A stretch of DNA of 64,000 nt from Spisula solida. Its lineage: Eukaryota > Mollusca > Bivalvia > Venerida > Mactridae. Below are positions 23,826 to 37,400 of the stretch, in pieces. The notes beneath the pieces are model-generated. The model saw only the letters and a program-made list of their open reading frames with translations. It was not told where the DNA came from and ran no database searches. The translations under genes were made by a program, and so were the position numbers. The stretch is from NCBI GenBank assembly GCA_947247005.1, contig OX365954.1:264001-328000 (forward strand). The letters are read 5' to 3'. Positions within the stretch are counted from its first letter, which is position 1. Every line of letters begins with the position of its first letter.

Positions 23826-24639
23826 AAGTTAAAATGTCAAAGGGTGGCTGAACAGCTGAACTGCTGAAAGCAGCCCTCGAATATTAGTAACTTAACTTCT
23901 TTTTTAACTTCTTGGCGGAAGTATTTCAAGCCTTGTTTTATAGAGCTTTAACAAACAGGAGTCATTAACAAGTTTGTACAACTCTCTGTCTCATCTGAAT
24001 GTACGTCTCTTCTAATATCCAACAGAAGTTCATATCTTTTCAAGCAGAATAGTAGTTTCACATCCCGTCAAAGAGAGAAACCCAACAATGATACGGTAGT
24101 CGTTTGAGAATTATATGTACAGTACACAGTTTGGTTTTCTTTGATGGCACAACTTTCATACAGACTTGAATATTTGAATGTCCTAGATGGTGATTCTATA
24201 AACATCTATATCATGCCATCCGATAATTATTTTAATACCCTACATACTCTTCTTTAGCAAGTATGCAAACTAGGTTTGACTACAAATCAACACCAGAGAG
24301 ACACAAGTCATACTTCAGACCTTTGCTGAAGACTTATACATTGATCAGGTTGACAACATTATTACACTTAATAGACAAACATAGCGAACCTTTTTTGATC
24401 AACATTATATAGATTACGTCAAATTTGGAAAATCTAAACAGTACAACCAAACAACAAAGTTGCGAATCTGCGAATTATCAAGCAAATTTAAGCTAACATG
24501 AAAATACTCATGTCAAGTTTCCACAACGGCTACCTACGACAAATCTGAATAATATTTTGGCCCAACTATTTTTAACATATTATATCTTGACAAATTCTAC
24601 CTGTCTCATTCAACTATTATCAGACGTAGGCTTCCGGTA

Positions 24640-25470
24640 ACTGGGACAATTCCCCAGAACATATGTCGGGGCTATGCCAAGGTACACGATGCGAACTTAT
24701 CAGAGATAAGGAATTACACATTTGTCTATGTCTCTCGATACTACCGATTTTCTTGCAGAACCTGATCCCAACACATCCCGAAGTCCCTAATTTCCATCGG
24801 GAGTAAATCATCGAGGCAGTTGGACAAACCTATAACTTCAGGACAACTCGGGAGTCATTCGATGTCTACCGATAACCCCACCCGATTACTCACGATGACC
24901 CAAACTGTCTCATGACATACCCGAAGTTTCCATTCAAAATTGTAATCCCGAGACCGAGAATGTGTCCCAAATATCACTGGGATGCCTAGCGCATAAGTAA
25001 CATGGTAACTGGTATTCCCGAGTCTCTGGTGCGCTTCTGGTATGCCTTCCCGGGTTATTCCCGACATGACAGCGCGAATACATCGGGTAAAAATATTCAT
25101 GCATTGAATTTCCCTGACGTATGTACATGTACTCGCGTTTTCACAAGATGTCTCCAGATTCCCCAAAACATTCATGAAGCTTACCCGAGACACCGGATGC
25201 CTTCTCTGAGATAAATGGGATCATAGACGCCTGCTAAGCTCTTAAATCCATCGGAAGTACATCCCCGAGGAAGAGGAATTGACGCATAACGTCTCGAGCA
25301 CATCGAGAGTTTTTGCAATGCACCCCGATACTCCTTGATCATCATGATTCCTCCTGATGTCACAACTTGTCTGATGACCTCCCATATACTTCCCCTAGAC
25401 CACGAGCAACCTGTTTACGACGCCTCCCAAATCCATATTGGGAGTTCATCCCCTAGACAAAGACATACGC
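24640..25470. repeat. Block of degenerate CCCGA/TCGGG-rich repeats related to the 12-kb MITE
   Basis: Several segments match 12100-12262. Examples are aaactgtctcatgacatacc near 24900, acaacttgtctgatgacctc near 25360, and cttcccctagaccacgag near 25387. Palindromic segments of the form cccga...atccatcgggagt recur near 24777-24805, 25240-25255 and 25420-25443. The block is more GC-rich than its surroundings and has many short overlapping frames on both strands, none recognisable. Probably diverged, partly tandem copies of a MITE family inserted in the larger structure. Confidence 0.6.
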
Positions 25471-26690
25471 AGTGGGAAATGTATATGCTTCAAGCGTCTC
25501 AATTGATACCTCGTGGCATTAAGAGACCGAGAACAAGACTGAAAACCGCAAGGCGAAGAACAGTAGAGGCCGACCCTGAGGAAAAACGGAATCAATGAAG
25601 AGAACTGAATAATAAATAAGTAAGGCATCCTTCGCTTGAAGCACCCAAAGCATAAAATGACCCTCGCATCTTTTGATGACATTTGGCAAACTTCGCGTCT
25701 TTTCGTTGTCTTCTGTACATTGTGGTAGCTTTCTCTTACAACAAGCTCGTTCTTTCTTAGTAACGTCTCTGACTTTGTTCGCAAACTAAAGGAAAGTAAC
25801 TTAGCGAGTATCGACTTCGGTTTAACTCATTAGGAAGATATAATCGTTTGATTGTGGCATGGGTATACTAGTATCAGGACCAGATATAATTCGACGCATC
25901 GGGCGACTTTTTCTATCTCGTTTGAATCCAAGTTGTGTAGTCTTTATTGATAAGCTTATGATTTGTAAAGTCACAATAGAAACGTTCAAAAAGGAAATTA
26001 CTCATATGTACATACTATACCGTCCTAATCATCGTTACTTACTACATATTGCTACTGATTAAAATAGCAACAAACTGTATCAACTAAGGTTTTATAAACA
26101 TTGTGAAAGTACGGACAAGTCAGGGTACGAAAGAAATAAACTGCAATTGGCTAAGAATAACGTTTTCTTGTTCTCCAATACGACTCTATACATGCAACTA
26201 AAAGAACATACGTATACCCGGTAGTTTGTTAAAAAATATCAACTTATTAATTAAGAGGTTAATATACCAGGCGACATTTTACGTTGACGGCACTACATGT
26301 TTTCTTTGATTGGAATTGGTATAATTTGTATAATAACGGTAGAAATTAATGTGGTTTGCCGGTGATTATAAGAATAAATGATACAGTTCTACATGTCATG
26401 TACAAACATATATTGTGTAATGAGACATATGTGTTGCATTTTGTATAATTATTAAAAGGCACTGCTTGTTTATCACTCAGATATAGATCCTTATTTGGAC
26501 GCTATTTGTCATACATGTTCAATACATTATCAATATTCATAAATATGCAAATGAGTTAATTAGCATAATATTTAAGTAAGTTAAAATCAATTTCCACGAA
26601 TAAATCATATTTTGATATAAGGAATATGTTTAATGAGTGTTTAATGTTGATTCTGACTGTATTGAGATTTTTACGTTCTGTTTTAAATTT
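25471..26690. other. Interior of the inverted-arm structure, no gene
   Basis: Frames at 25446-25784 (minus, 112 codons) and 25859-26062 (plus, 67 codons) show no recognisable motif. Near 26528-26566, atattcataaatatgcaaat followed by gagttaattagcataat closely resembles arm sequence near 26891, so arm sequence is partly duplicated inward. Confidence 0.45.
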
Positions 26691-27057
26691 ACCCCCACCC
26701 ACCTTTGGCGGTTATTCTCGGTGGAATTAAATTATATTTATCTATAAAAATATACATTTAACGAAAGCCCTATGTCTTCACATGATTTTGGTACAATTCG
26801 GATCTTTAAATAATAGAAATAAGGAAGATATGGCATATATTTGTCAACTATACTAGTAGATTTTTAACGAAAATTTACAAATTTTTGACTTCCTCATTAA
26901 TATTCATGAGTATGCAAATGTGATAATTTGCATAAAATCATTGCAAATGATGAACCAATTCATTAGCTTCATTTTGATACCATTTTGATCATTCTACCTG
27001 TAGAATTGACCAAGATATGGTGCTATTTCAAGTTGATGTATGCTATATGCACTTAAT

Positions 27058-27070
27058 TGACCTTTGACCT
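27058..27070 (-). promoter_or_regulatory. Perfect DR1 nuclear-receptor-type site in the right arm
   Basis: TGACCTTTGACCT on the plus strand is the exact reverse complement of the left-arm site. It lies 157 bp from the element end, so the position is mirrored. Function unknown. Confidence 0.45.
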
Positions 27071-27230
27071 CATTTATGACCTTCACAGAGGGTTTTGCGC
27101 GTGGCATCCACCCAAACCATATACAACTGGTATTGGGCAATTCAAATATGGTATTGAAACACTTCTACTAAAAAATGCCATGGACCATGAAAAATAAGCG
27201 ACTTTTGTGCTGATGGACTCCCAACTATAA

Positions 27231-29276
27231 AGGCTTTTATCATTTGATAGTTCAACATTAAAATCCTGGTAAGAAAATTACATTATAAAATTCTGCAGTC
27301 AGCTTCAAATACTCATTAACACATTTTTCTGAGATAGAAAAGATAAAATACGAAATTAGATCTCAACTTCTTTTTATTTTTATCATAAAGGATGATTATT
27401 CACCGTTCATAAAGGTTTATATAGTTAATTTTTAATTGACTAAATTACTATACTTGAATAAATTCTTATGTAAGTTATATAATTTGTTTTAATATATATT
27501 TACATGGTCGTATCATTTTACTCAAAATGCAATCTTAACGCATAATTAAGATGTGGAATTTGATAAAATTGATATGACACAAAATACATATATAGCTCAC
27601 CAGAACGCAGTCAGAACTGGATCTAGCCAAAATGTCAGTGAGTACACGGAACACTATATTGGCATAAGATATTACCAGGGGTTTCAATTATATCAAATGA
27701 CCCCTAAATTTCTTAAAAGCTCCACAAAAGTCATGTTTAAGCTGAAACCAGATTAATGTTTCGATTATGAATGGTAATTTTGGCTATAAAATGGCTATAA
27801 AATGGTCAAATCCAGTTCAAACATTACCAAATGACCATCAATCAATATTCTGTGCATAATAGCAAAATTAAAGCTCCAAAAACATCAGACACGTAAACTT
27901 GTGTGGGAAAAGCAGAAAAAAGGGATGTTCTGGCTGAATATCAACCACAGAGAATTCTATCTTCCTCCAGTTCTATCAACTATCATTCTTCTTAAATCTC
28001 TGGATACCATATATATAAATAACCTGGAGAACAACAAGCTTACAGTATAATGTACAAATGATGTAACAAACTAAATCACCTCCAAAACCATCACTTCAAG
28101 ATTCTTCACTGATAATTGTCTGTATCAAATCTTGAAAATGAAATTGTTGTAAATACACATACTAGGAATCTGAATGCACTCAGATACAAAGGGCAATAAC
28201 TCTCAGGAAATTTATCAGAGCACCATGTTTCACTGATATTTAAGTCTGTCTATACAGACCCTTTGTTATATTAAAGGAGACAACTCATCAGTCTACTCTT
28301 TTTTCATGAAATTATTTCCCTTTGCACCCTCAAATATAGGAAATCTAGCCCAAAACCAAATCTAGCTAGTATTTAAGATAAAGTTATGATAATTGATTGA
28401 CAAAATGTTATATCTCACAGGGTAGCCAGATTACACTGATAGTCTTGTTACTAAATGTAACTGAGAAATACAACACACATATTTTGTTGACAGATGGACT
28501 GAACCACATATAACGAGCAGACCGGCAGACTAAAAGTATATCCATATTGGTAATTGCCTGTATAATTAGTTTATAAAGCATTTAAAGCTAGGAATAGTTT
28601 ATGCAGCATTAACTAATGCATGGAGACTGTCCCATGAGAAGCTAACAATGGTAGAAATTGCTTTGAAAATGAAAGATTTACAGTTACTTCAAAATCGTAA
28701 TCCTGTTTTATTGAAGAACTTGTAAAGGTTGACCTTGACCTTGTGAACTTCCCATTAGCTTAATGTAGCGTAAATGCAATAAACTTAGAAAATGATTGAA
28801 ACCAGAATTTCTCACAAATTACTAATTTATTTTATGTTGACAAACCTACATTTATTGTACATACTCTTGAACTCATTACATTCATGTGGAACTGAAATAA
28901 ATGTATAGCATTATCAAAATTACTATTTATGATTAAAACTGGAAAAAACTAATTCTCAGAAACCATGAAACAATTAGACATAGACAATATGCCAAAAATC
29001 TGTACAATGCAACATCTAGCATTTAACATCCATTAGGGGACTCCCCCCAAAAAAACTGGACTCCATAAAAAAACCTTGATTCTCAGAAAACTGAAGTTAA
29101 TTGACATAATTAGTAACATGTGGTTTCTAAAAGCAGGTGGTTGTCTAACACAGAGATGTATGTTACAATAATAGCTAATTGGGATTAAATTATGATGACT
29201 TGTTAAAGACAAATGACTGCTTAATTCAGGATACTTTTAATATACTGACATCAGTGAAATGTACAGTGTCACAGGT
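27231..29276. other. AT-rich stretch without genes
   Basis: A 13-bp direct repeat ggctataaaatgg occurs twice near 27782-27805. The words caaagggcaataactct near 28186 and aaaggagacaactcat near 28274 recall molluscan dispersed repeats. At 29134-29220 ggtggttgtctaacacag and gacaaatgactgcttaattc resemble the family at 29605. No gene is recognised. Confidence 0.45.
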
Positions 29277-29548
29277 TTGACTGCACATCTTTACCTCTCC
29301 ATAGCAACACACTATGTGAGACATTATTTGACTGCACATCTTTACCTCTCCATAGCAACACACTTTGTGAGACATTATTTGACTGCACATCTTTACCTCT
29401 TTTACCTCTCCATAGCAACACACTATGTGAGACATTATTTGACTGCACATCTTTACCTCTCCATAGCAACACACTATGTGAGACATCATTTGACTGCACA
29501 TCTTTACCTCTCCATAGCAACACACTTTGTGAGACATTATTTGACTGT
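29277..29548. repeat. 51-bp minisatellite, about 5 units
   Basis: The unit is tgactgcacatctttacctc, then tccatagcaacacactatgt, then gagacattatt. One copy carries a 9-bp duplication of ttttacctc. As 51 and 60 are multiples of three, frames of 120 codons (plus) and 124-164 codons (minus) pass through it. Confidence 0.95.
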
Positions 29549-29559
29549 TGAGGAGAGGT

Positions 29560-29830
29560 TGTTGCTGAACAGAGGGTCGTTCTGGAGAGATTGCACTGTG
29601 TATATAGTAAAACCTCTCTAGTGCAACAACCATTGGGAAACACAAAATGTTGGTTGTAGTACAGAGGTTGTTACTCTGGAGAGACAGAATATCATACCGG
29701 TAGTAAATTGTTGTAAACATCTAAAACAAATAAATTCAATGTTGCTTAAGAGAGGTTTTTGCTCTATGTATGGCTGCTCTGGAAACGTTGCACTGTACAT
29801 TGTTACATCTGAATGTTGAATATAGGGAGA
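29560..29830. mobile_element. Fragments of a dispersed 'cctctct...gcaacaacc' repeat
   Basis: agtaaaacctctctagtgca followed by acaacc, with inverted counterparts (ggttgttactctggagaga at about 29668 and agagaggtttttgctctatg at about 29750). Similar sequence occurs at 34640, 37490 and 57945. Probably a non-autonomous DNA transposon family; unnamed. Confidence 0.5.
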
Positions 29831-30109
29831 CTGTATATGTACATGTATATGGTATAATGTATACATAAATATACTAATATCCTGTATGAGCAAGCATTGT
29901 TAATCAATATAGTAATTTGTAGGAAGTGTCCATAGGCTTGTCATGATCAATACAATCTTGACGCCTTTCATATACTCTACCCAGTATATTACAATGTCCA
30001 TGTTACTCACAATAATGACCAAATATAATCCATCTATACCTCTGTGTTACTTAACCATGCATTGATTATTCATCAAGTAAGAGCTGTTAATTAGAAATAC
30101 CAGGATGGC

Positions 30110-30518
30110 TCAATATGAATACTAGAGTACATTATACAGTTGTAACGGAGCACTGGGATAGTAGGCTAACAATATGAATACCAGAGTACATTATACAGTT
30201 GTAACGGAGCACTGGGATAGTAGGCTAACAATATGAATACCAGAGTACATTATACAGTTGTAACGGAGCACTGGGATAGTAGGCTAACAATATGAATACC
30301 AGAGTACATTATACAGTTGTAACCGAGCACTGGGATAGTAGGCTAACAATATGAATACCAGAGTACATTATACAGTTGTAACGGAGCACTGGGATAGTAG
30401 GCTAACAATATGAATACCAGAGTACATTATACAGTTGTAACCGAGCACTGGGATAGTAGGCTAACAATATGAATACCAGAGTACATTATACAGTGGTAAC
30501 TGAGCATGGGGATAGTAC
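30110..30518. repeat. 59-bp minisatellite, about 7 units
   Basis: The unit is aatatgaataccagagtaca, then ttatacagttgtaacggagc, then actgggatagtaggctaac. agagtacatt at 30124, 30183 and 30242 shows the 59-bp period. Most units have aacggagc, two have aaccgagc, and the last is altered. Confidence 0.95.
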
Positions 30519-30589
30519 CCAGGCTTACAATAGATTTCTAGAATATCTTCCACTTTTGAAATAGCCTAGGTTCCTCTTGTAGAAAAAGT

Positions 30590-30725
30590 GGCCGTGGTCC
30601 AGTGTTTAGAATGCTGAGGGAGCTAAGGGAGTTCTTGTAGCATGATTAAGACCAGTCTGGCTGGTGCCGGTGCTTCATGTAGAGTCATAATAGACCACAG
30701 AGACTTGAACCCAAATAGTAGGGGT
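30590..30725. mobile_element. Degenerate tRNA-like SINE fragment (tentative)
   Basis: gtggccgtggtccagtgttt followed by agaatgctga resembles a tRNA 5' half with an A box (TGGTCCAGTG). A B-box-like sequence appears only on the opposite strand near 30700 (acttgaaccc). The conflict in orientation makes this weak. Confidence 0.3.
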
Positions 30726-33700
30726 ATTAAATACCACCAACCTGTAAATCTGTGATCACAAACCAGATAGGTCAATCCCAACCAGCAGCAGTAACAGAGA
30801 CAAGAGATATAAACTCACCTAGCTTTGATGCAACCAAATAGTTCATCATTCTGTGATCTTTACTTCAAAAAGTGAATTAACTTTATTCGTCCCATAGGAC
30901 CAAGCAGGCCCGGCAACACCGTAGCAACAACGAGGCACACCGACAATTTGAGAAATTGCCAAAATAAAAAAAATTTGAAGAACAAAATGCCTCAAATAGA
31001 CCCTAGAAAACATTGGCCTCTGTGCTTTTTTGTCTCTGCATACGTCCCTGCCGAGATGAACAGTAAGACTTGACAGAATTCAATCCCGCATTTGAATGTA
31101 TAAATAATTCAGAAAGTGCCTTTAATGTCATTGAAGAATTATACGACTATGTACAATGTGATTGGTAAAGGAAATATATCAGACTAGACAATTTATTGCA
31201 TTAAATATATAAATAAGAGAGGAACATGGTACATAAAATCAAACATTGTATGTTACTTAGGAAACTTGTATTCCAATTTCCCCGCGACATAAATCTAATA
31301 GCCAATGATAAAGTACCACAAATTCAATGTCTTTCTGCAGATTTTCTGACGGATAAATAAATTATATAACAGTAAAGCATTAAAATTGAGAATTCCGAGC
31401 AGACATGGCTATATATATTGTAGGGTCATATTTCACACAGTTGCATTTCTAGTGATATTATTCAAGTCGGGACTAAAACAGCGAAACACACATACAAAGA
31501 GGTCAATACTATAAGCTAGGCTAGCTAGATATACATTATTCAAAGAAAGTCTTGCGATAAATGAGGTCATAAGTAATAGTAGCATATTATACCATTCCAA
31601 ACAGGAAACAAATTGGAGGGGTGTGCATTAAGTTCTCAGACTCACAGAATGTATGAGGGATCGGCAAGAAGTTCTCAGACCAGCAAACTTTCGACGTTTG
31701 TGCAAGACGTTCTCAGACCAGCAAACTGTATGAGGGGTATGTAAGACGTTCTCGAAATAATGTTTTGAAATCAGACTTAAAACTATAAAACACAATCTCA
31801 ATATATCACAGTTAGGCATAAAAACATTGAATAATTATATTAGAGTTCATGCAGATTTAATGAGGAAATAAAAATTTCTGAAACGCCCCTCACTTATCTA
31901 ATCCTCCGATATATTAAAATTTGGAAGTCATTTTCTATTTAATTACAGACAAAAAAACATCCCAAAAACCAAAACCTGATGTTCAGAATAAAACAAAAAC
32001 ATTTTAATTACAGTGAGTTTAATTCGTAGGAGGATATGTGATCTATTAGACATCGCTTCACCTTGACAAGTAAAAACATATCGTTGATACGCAAATTGTG
32101 TCAGCCATAAAGGTTAACAACCTATTTATGTTTATTAAATCATTCTGACATTTTAACAATGACTAATCATTAAAGCATGAAAATATCCAAATCCTGACAG
32201 CACAAAGTACTATAAGTCACAAAGCTTTATCTTTTTCTGACAAACCTTAACACAGTGATAAATAGTCAATCAAAACAAATGCAGCACCATAATATATTAT
32301 GCCACTAATTCCTATACAAAACATCAAATAGTCATCTAAACATTAAACCGTTAATCCTATTCGTTTGAACAAAGTCAAATTATTATTCTATTCTTTTTTA
32401 ATCAGATTATGCTTTTTATTTAATGTCATTTATTCATTCTACATAAACTAACACCAAATTTAGACAACTGAAGCAGAAAAGGCAAGTCAATATTATACTA
32501 AGCTACCATGAGTGTCTTTATTCATGTTTAAGATCATTATAGACATTCCTCTAACAATATTTTGACAAACAATGTCTATGAGACTATAAACATTATGACA
32601 ATCTGTTAATGGACGTTTTAAATACAAAATATAAGAAAGACACAATTTGTCACTCTGAAAGATGTTTTGAAAAGGAAAACCTTTCTTTATTACAAAAGTT
32701 TCTAATTTTGATGTTCAGTTATTGAATATAATTTAAGCCCCACAGGTTAATGAATAATTATTACTTTACTTCACAGGACTGGCGAGCAAAACATTTATAT
32801 ACATTATATACAGAATTTAAGGAATTATTACCTTTCAAAATATTTATATTCCAAATTCACCAAAACAGCATAATAATAAAGTCTCAGAATAAAAATTAAA
32901 CTTTAATTTGTTACAAAAATATCTACACACACGGAGTCCTAACTTAACTGATTTACAACTGACTTTTACTTTCTTAGACACAAAGAATCAATTGAAATAA
33001 TGGTTTCAGTAAATCATGACAAATGTATCTCTACATACATTGGCTTAACATTTATAAACAGTAGATTGCTTTTTCAAAAGTTGAAAGGTGAACAAAATGA
33101 ATTTGTAAAGTAAATGTACCATTTGTTTATCACAGGAAAATTCTGCCAGCAATAAAGAATGTCAATAAAATCTCTCACATTTTTATAGAGCACCTTTAAA
33201 GCTGTAGAAAACGGCAAGCCAAACTTAATTGTTTAATTTAACCTCGATCACACTACATGTAACTGTTTTCTATTATGGTATTATCAAGAGACATTCAGAC
33301 AATATCTTCACTGCAGACAAAACAATATTCCATTTCATTTTAATACAAAAAGTCATATTTAGTCAAATGAGTTATAAAATATGAATCAGGTATATGCCTT
33401 AAACTGCTATCTATTAACTTTGCTATAATTTTCATTAACTTCATTAAACTTTTGCAATTTCAAGTAGCTTTAATACGTTAGTCCAAAATGCATAGTTTAG
33501 TTCTGTGTAGATCTTTTCTATGAAAGAAAGGAAATTAGAATTCTGGATTCATTATTAGATGAGGTTATGCTTTAAATTACGCATCTTTTTATTGAAAGGA
33601 ACGAACACCAAGAATTGTAATAATAGCTCATACGTCTCCGAACCTTTTTGTGGAGTAGAATATCGATGAATATTTCATCAGTAATTCAATAACTTCAGTA

Positions 33701-33922
33701 CCATATGTTAATATATTACACACAGTAAATTGTCAACTTACTTGTTTTAAACGGTCCACTCCATACTATTATCTTGCCTGATGGCTTTTATTATGTTTAA
33801 ACCCAACCAAATTGCATTTATTTGCATTCGAAACAATGTTATTGATTTGGTTTTCGGTATTTGGAATCCTGACTTAACTTACAACAACAGCTTGCCCTTT
33901 GCTGTTTTGTATGTTTGCAATT
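30726..33922. other. AT-rich stretch without genes
   Basis: Apart from the small repeat at 31628-31755, I see no gene or structured repeat. The part from 31800 to 33900 is plain AT-rich DNA with short A and T runs. Confidence 0.5.
31628..31755. repeat. Imperfect repeat with gttctcagaccagcaaact, 3 units
   Basis: aagttctcagac or gacgttctcagaccagcaaa recurs at about 40-45 bp spacing with alternating cgacgtttg and gtatgagggg parts. Confidence 0.8.
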
Positions 33923-34012
33923 GACGGAGACATTCGTTAGTGGACGGGCATTCGTTAGTGGACGGAGACATTCTTTAGTGGACGGGCATTCGTTAGTGGA
34001 AGGGCATTCGGT
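33923..34012. repeat. Short tandem repeat of cattcgttagtggacggg type
   Basis: Four to five units of 18-21 bp with alternating gggcattcgttagtgga and ggagacattctttagtgga forms. Confidence 0.88.
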
Positions 34013-34261
34013 TCTTTGCCAGCCAGATTGGCCAATGACCTCCAACTCAAGACTTGTCCTTTGCTTCATTATATGACCAGGCTGAATTTAATAAGCAATT
34101 TCACCGAAATATGCATGTGATAATCTCATTTCATGCAAATTATGTCATTTTGATTTTAGCATACAAAAATAGTATAAATTTATTATAACATGTTACGTCC
34201 CTTTAAAAGTAATGCCCATATATTGACAGGAGACCGGTTTCATATGATATTCTTTCACATG

Positions 34262-34411
34262 TAGATATATAGTAACACTTCTAGATACAAATATAGTCAC
34301 ACCTGTAGAGATGTATAGTCACACCTGTAGAGATGTATAGTCACACCTGTAGAGATGTATAGTCACACCTGTAGAGATATATTAAAGTCACACCTGTAGA
34401 GATGTATAGTT
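34262..34411. repeat. 22-bp tandem repeat, about 6 units
   Basis: The unit tcacacctgtagagatgtat plus ag is nearly perfect from 34294. The left edge is degenerate and one unit carries an insertion near 34380. Confidence 0.93.
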
Positions 34412-37400
34412 ACCCCATCTTGATATCACCACTGTCATATCACACAACAATATGCTCAGTGACCCACACACCAGTAAATCACCTATATAGTGACATAAAC
34501 AACTATTATTCTTCATGATAACATATTCACACAGTCACATTATAGCCAACTTAGGAACCATATAATGTGACCTATCTTTCACATAAATAAACATTATCAA
34601 AATAATAACATTATTGCATGGAACTATACAAGAAATTTTATACCTCTCTATAAAGCAACAACCTCCCTTCAACAAACATGAATTTTCTCAGTAATAATGA
34701 ATGAAACAATACACCATAGACTTGTTACAACAACCACCTCTCTAACAATGACACCCAAAGTGTGTTCTCTGGAAAGGTTGCACTTCACCATGAAGCAGGA
34801 AAATTATATTGGCAGCATCAATGTTCAAGGTCGAAGGCAAAGGACAAACCATCATAAATTATAATTATGTTCTTTAGCTTTATAGCAATAATACTAACCC
34901 TACTATTTCATAGCATAGTAATATATACAACACTAGTAAAATCTCCCTGTGATGTAAGCCTGTATCACATCAGTGTATCAGCAGAACTTGAGATTTCTAC
35001 GACCATTCAACAAGTGTAACAAGATGAAGAGAAAGCCTGCCTGCCCTCCCCAGGGATCCAGACGTTAAACCGTTACTTCCTGTATTCTATTACAATAGCT
35101 CAGCCTTTTCCCTATTGAAAATCACGGCTTACAGAACAAGTTGAGCATGACAACATATAACAAACTGTAACAAAAGGATAGAATATCAATCACTTTGCCT
35201 GCTGTACAGAAAACGGAAACCAACCTTTTGTTGGGTGAATGTTGCAATCTGCAGATAACCAAATCCTGTCTCATTATATTCACTAATCATAGTTAACAGC
35301 TTACAGATGACAAAAAGTCAAGCATATTTATTGAAATTGACAATTTTCAGGTTCCGCTATAAAATTCACTCAAGCAGGTGACAGGACGAAATTAGAAAAT
35401 GAAATGAGTCAGCTCAGGTAACACCTGCACTACAGTCTGAGATAACTGGGGAACAAGCTTGGCCAATATACACAGTAACAACAAGCCTAGCAAGCATATA
35501 CAGCCAATCTGGGATCAGGAACAACATATAACAAACCACCATGAAAAGAGTTACTACGAGCTGAACTTAATTATCATCACCTTCAAATCAGCATTCTGGT
35601 GCACCTGATCCTTGTACACCTTCTCTCTATAAGTCTGCACAAGTAATATATTCATCAGAATACTGAAATCATCTATTGTCTGCTTCATTCAGTATGTTAG
35701 TGGTTCAACAGAACATAAAGAATGAAATTTCCAAGTCAATGAATACAATGTAGATGTTGGCATGGACTCAACATGTTCACCACAAATATGACATGTTATT
35801 ATAGTACTACCATCCTTGTATCAAACCACTACCATCATTTAGTGCATGATTTATACCACACCCCCTCCAGCCAAACTCACAAAACCAGGTTAACAAACAT
35901 CACTATAGTGAACGTAGTAACTGATTAGTACTGCTTTCATTATGCTTCCTTAGTTCTATGACAACAAATGATGTATTACTGACACATGTATGTGAGGAAT
36001 TAAGACTTTTACCTTCAAGGTAACTTGGTGTACAGGTTACTAGCCTCGTAAAACACCCGACAACGACTGTAAGAACAACCGTCTGTAATTGATTGCCAAC
36101 AGTCTTATATTCATTTCTCTTCAAATTCTTTCCAAGACAAAATATAATGACAACAGTTGAGTCTACGGAAATATTGTGCATGTATTGTCACCATTCATAA
36201 CATGATGACTCATGTCTACGTTCTATGACATTCTTTGACATGGCTATTAATACGCCCCATAGAAGTATACTAAGCAGTTTGATATACAAAATGTATGGAA
36301 GCAAGTGGTAACTAAGTACATGTAATACAAGTATTGGAACTTTTTGCCAAACTCAACTGCCACTGCCATTGGCTATACAACTATAACTATTAGCCTCTAT
36401 GTATACTAAAGGCAATAAAATGTCAAAAACTGAACAAAATGTATTTACCAGATACATTTATATTAATTACTCTCCTATTGCCTCAATTGCTACTCGATAT
36501 GTTCATATAGTCACGTAAATGTAACAGTAGTGGAATCAGAGTGATGTCTGGGATCTGCGGACGAGTGTACAAGTATATACAGATTTGGATGAGAGCACTC
36601 AGCATGCAAGCCAGCAATATACTTGTATTACAAGATATGTACAAACAAACAATAGGAAATGATCCAACTCATTTATTTCTTGTTTCCCTTTGATCAACTT
36701 ATAGTCGCCTCCACGGGGTAAACACAGTTCAAGAATATACATGATGGGAGAAATGTCTATGTAGTTTATTTTCTGTAACAATTAACTGTGAACAGGTCAA
36801 AGGTTCAAATCCTCTAAGGGGTCCATTCTGAATGATGGCCTGGTGGTGAGCCAAATTGTGGTCATCCATGAGTCAATAACAGTGACTACTGCCTAATGCT
36901 TTAAACGATAATCGAGGGGGGGGGATAAGGGAGTAATTGTGCTCACGAAGTATGATGTCTTATATTTGTCAAATTAGCGAGAGTAACATGAAAATAAATA
37001 ACCGCGAAACATTCCTTCATTAAGCAGAAACAATACATTCCAGAAAGTTACAGATGTTTTGTTGTAGAAAACCCAATTTAAAATGAAGCATTTATTTCTG
37101 CCCACAGGGACTTGTGTGCCTATATATCCCACAGACAAAGTTAATCTCAAACATAAACCCACAGGGAGATGACATAATTCTTGTAAGACAAACAGTATGA
37201 GAGAATAAAACATTACCATTTGAATATAACAAATATAACAATTTACTGAACTATTTAAAAGACAAGAGAAGTAAAATATTTGACGTAATAACTCAATATT
37301 CTGTGCTCGGTAGTCGTAATAACTCAATATTCTGTGCTCAGTAGTTAAAAGATGCAGCTATTGCTGTAAGTGGAAGATGCTCAGTTTCTTAGAAAATACT

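Larger units (their letters stand above)
22094..27227. mobile_element. Putative 5.1-kb element with long diverged inverted arms
   Basis: The ends are tagtcgggagtccat (22094) and atggactcccaacta (ending 27227), inverted copies with one mismatch. TAA lies immediately outside both (22091-22093 and 27228-27230). Homology runs inward for about 540 bp. Shared landmarks in the same order on each arm are ccatggcat, ggatgcca, aggtcaaaggtca, atggtatcaaaatgaagcta followed by atg, tactcatgaatatt, and gggtgggggt(t)aaa near 22610 and 26690. The arms differ at many positions, so the structure is old. The interior has no transposase-like frame; it holds a SINE and a block of CCCGA-rich repeats. It could be a large non-autonomous DNA transposon with TWA-type duplication, or two separate copies of a shorter family in opposite orientation. 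Confidence 0.55.

Noticed and set aside
24855..25784. Cluster of 60-112-codon frames on both strands
   Set aside because: The block is GC-richer and repetitive, which lengthens chance frames. No recognisable domain or consistent strand.
29226..29720. 164-codon minus-strand frame and 120-codon plus-strand frame
   Set aside because: Both pass through the 51-bp array and change to unrelated sequence at its edges.
34294..34411. Operator-like array of 22-bp sites
   Set aside because: It looks like an ordinary short tandem repeat with a degenerate edge, and there is no adjacent gene.
36778..36860. tRNA gene or SINE around ggttcaaatcctctaagg
   Set aside because: A B-box-like word only. No A box at the right distance and no recognisable body.
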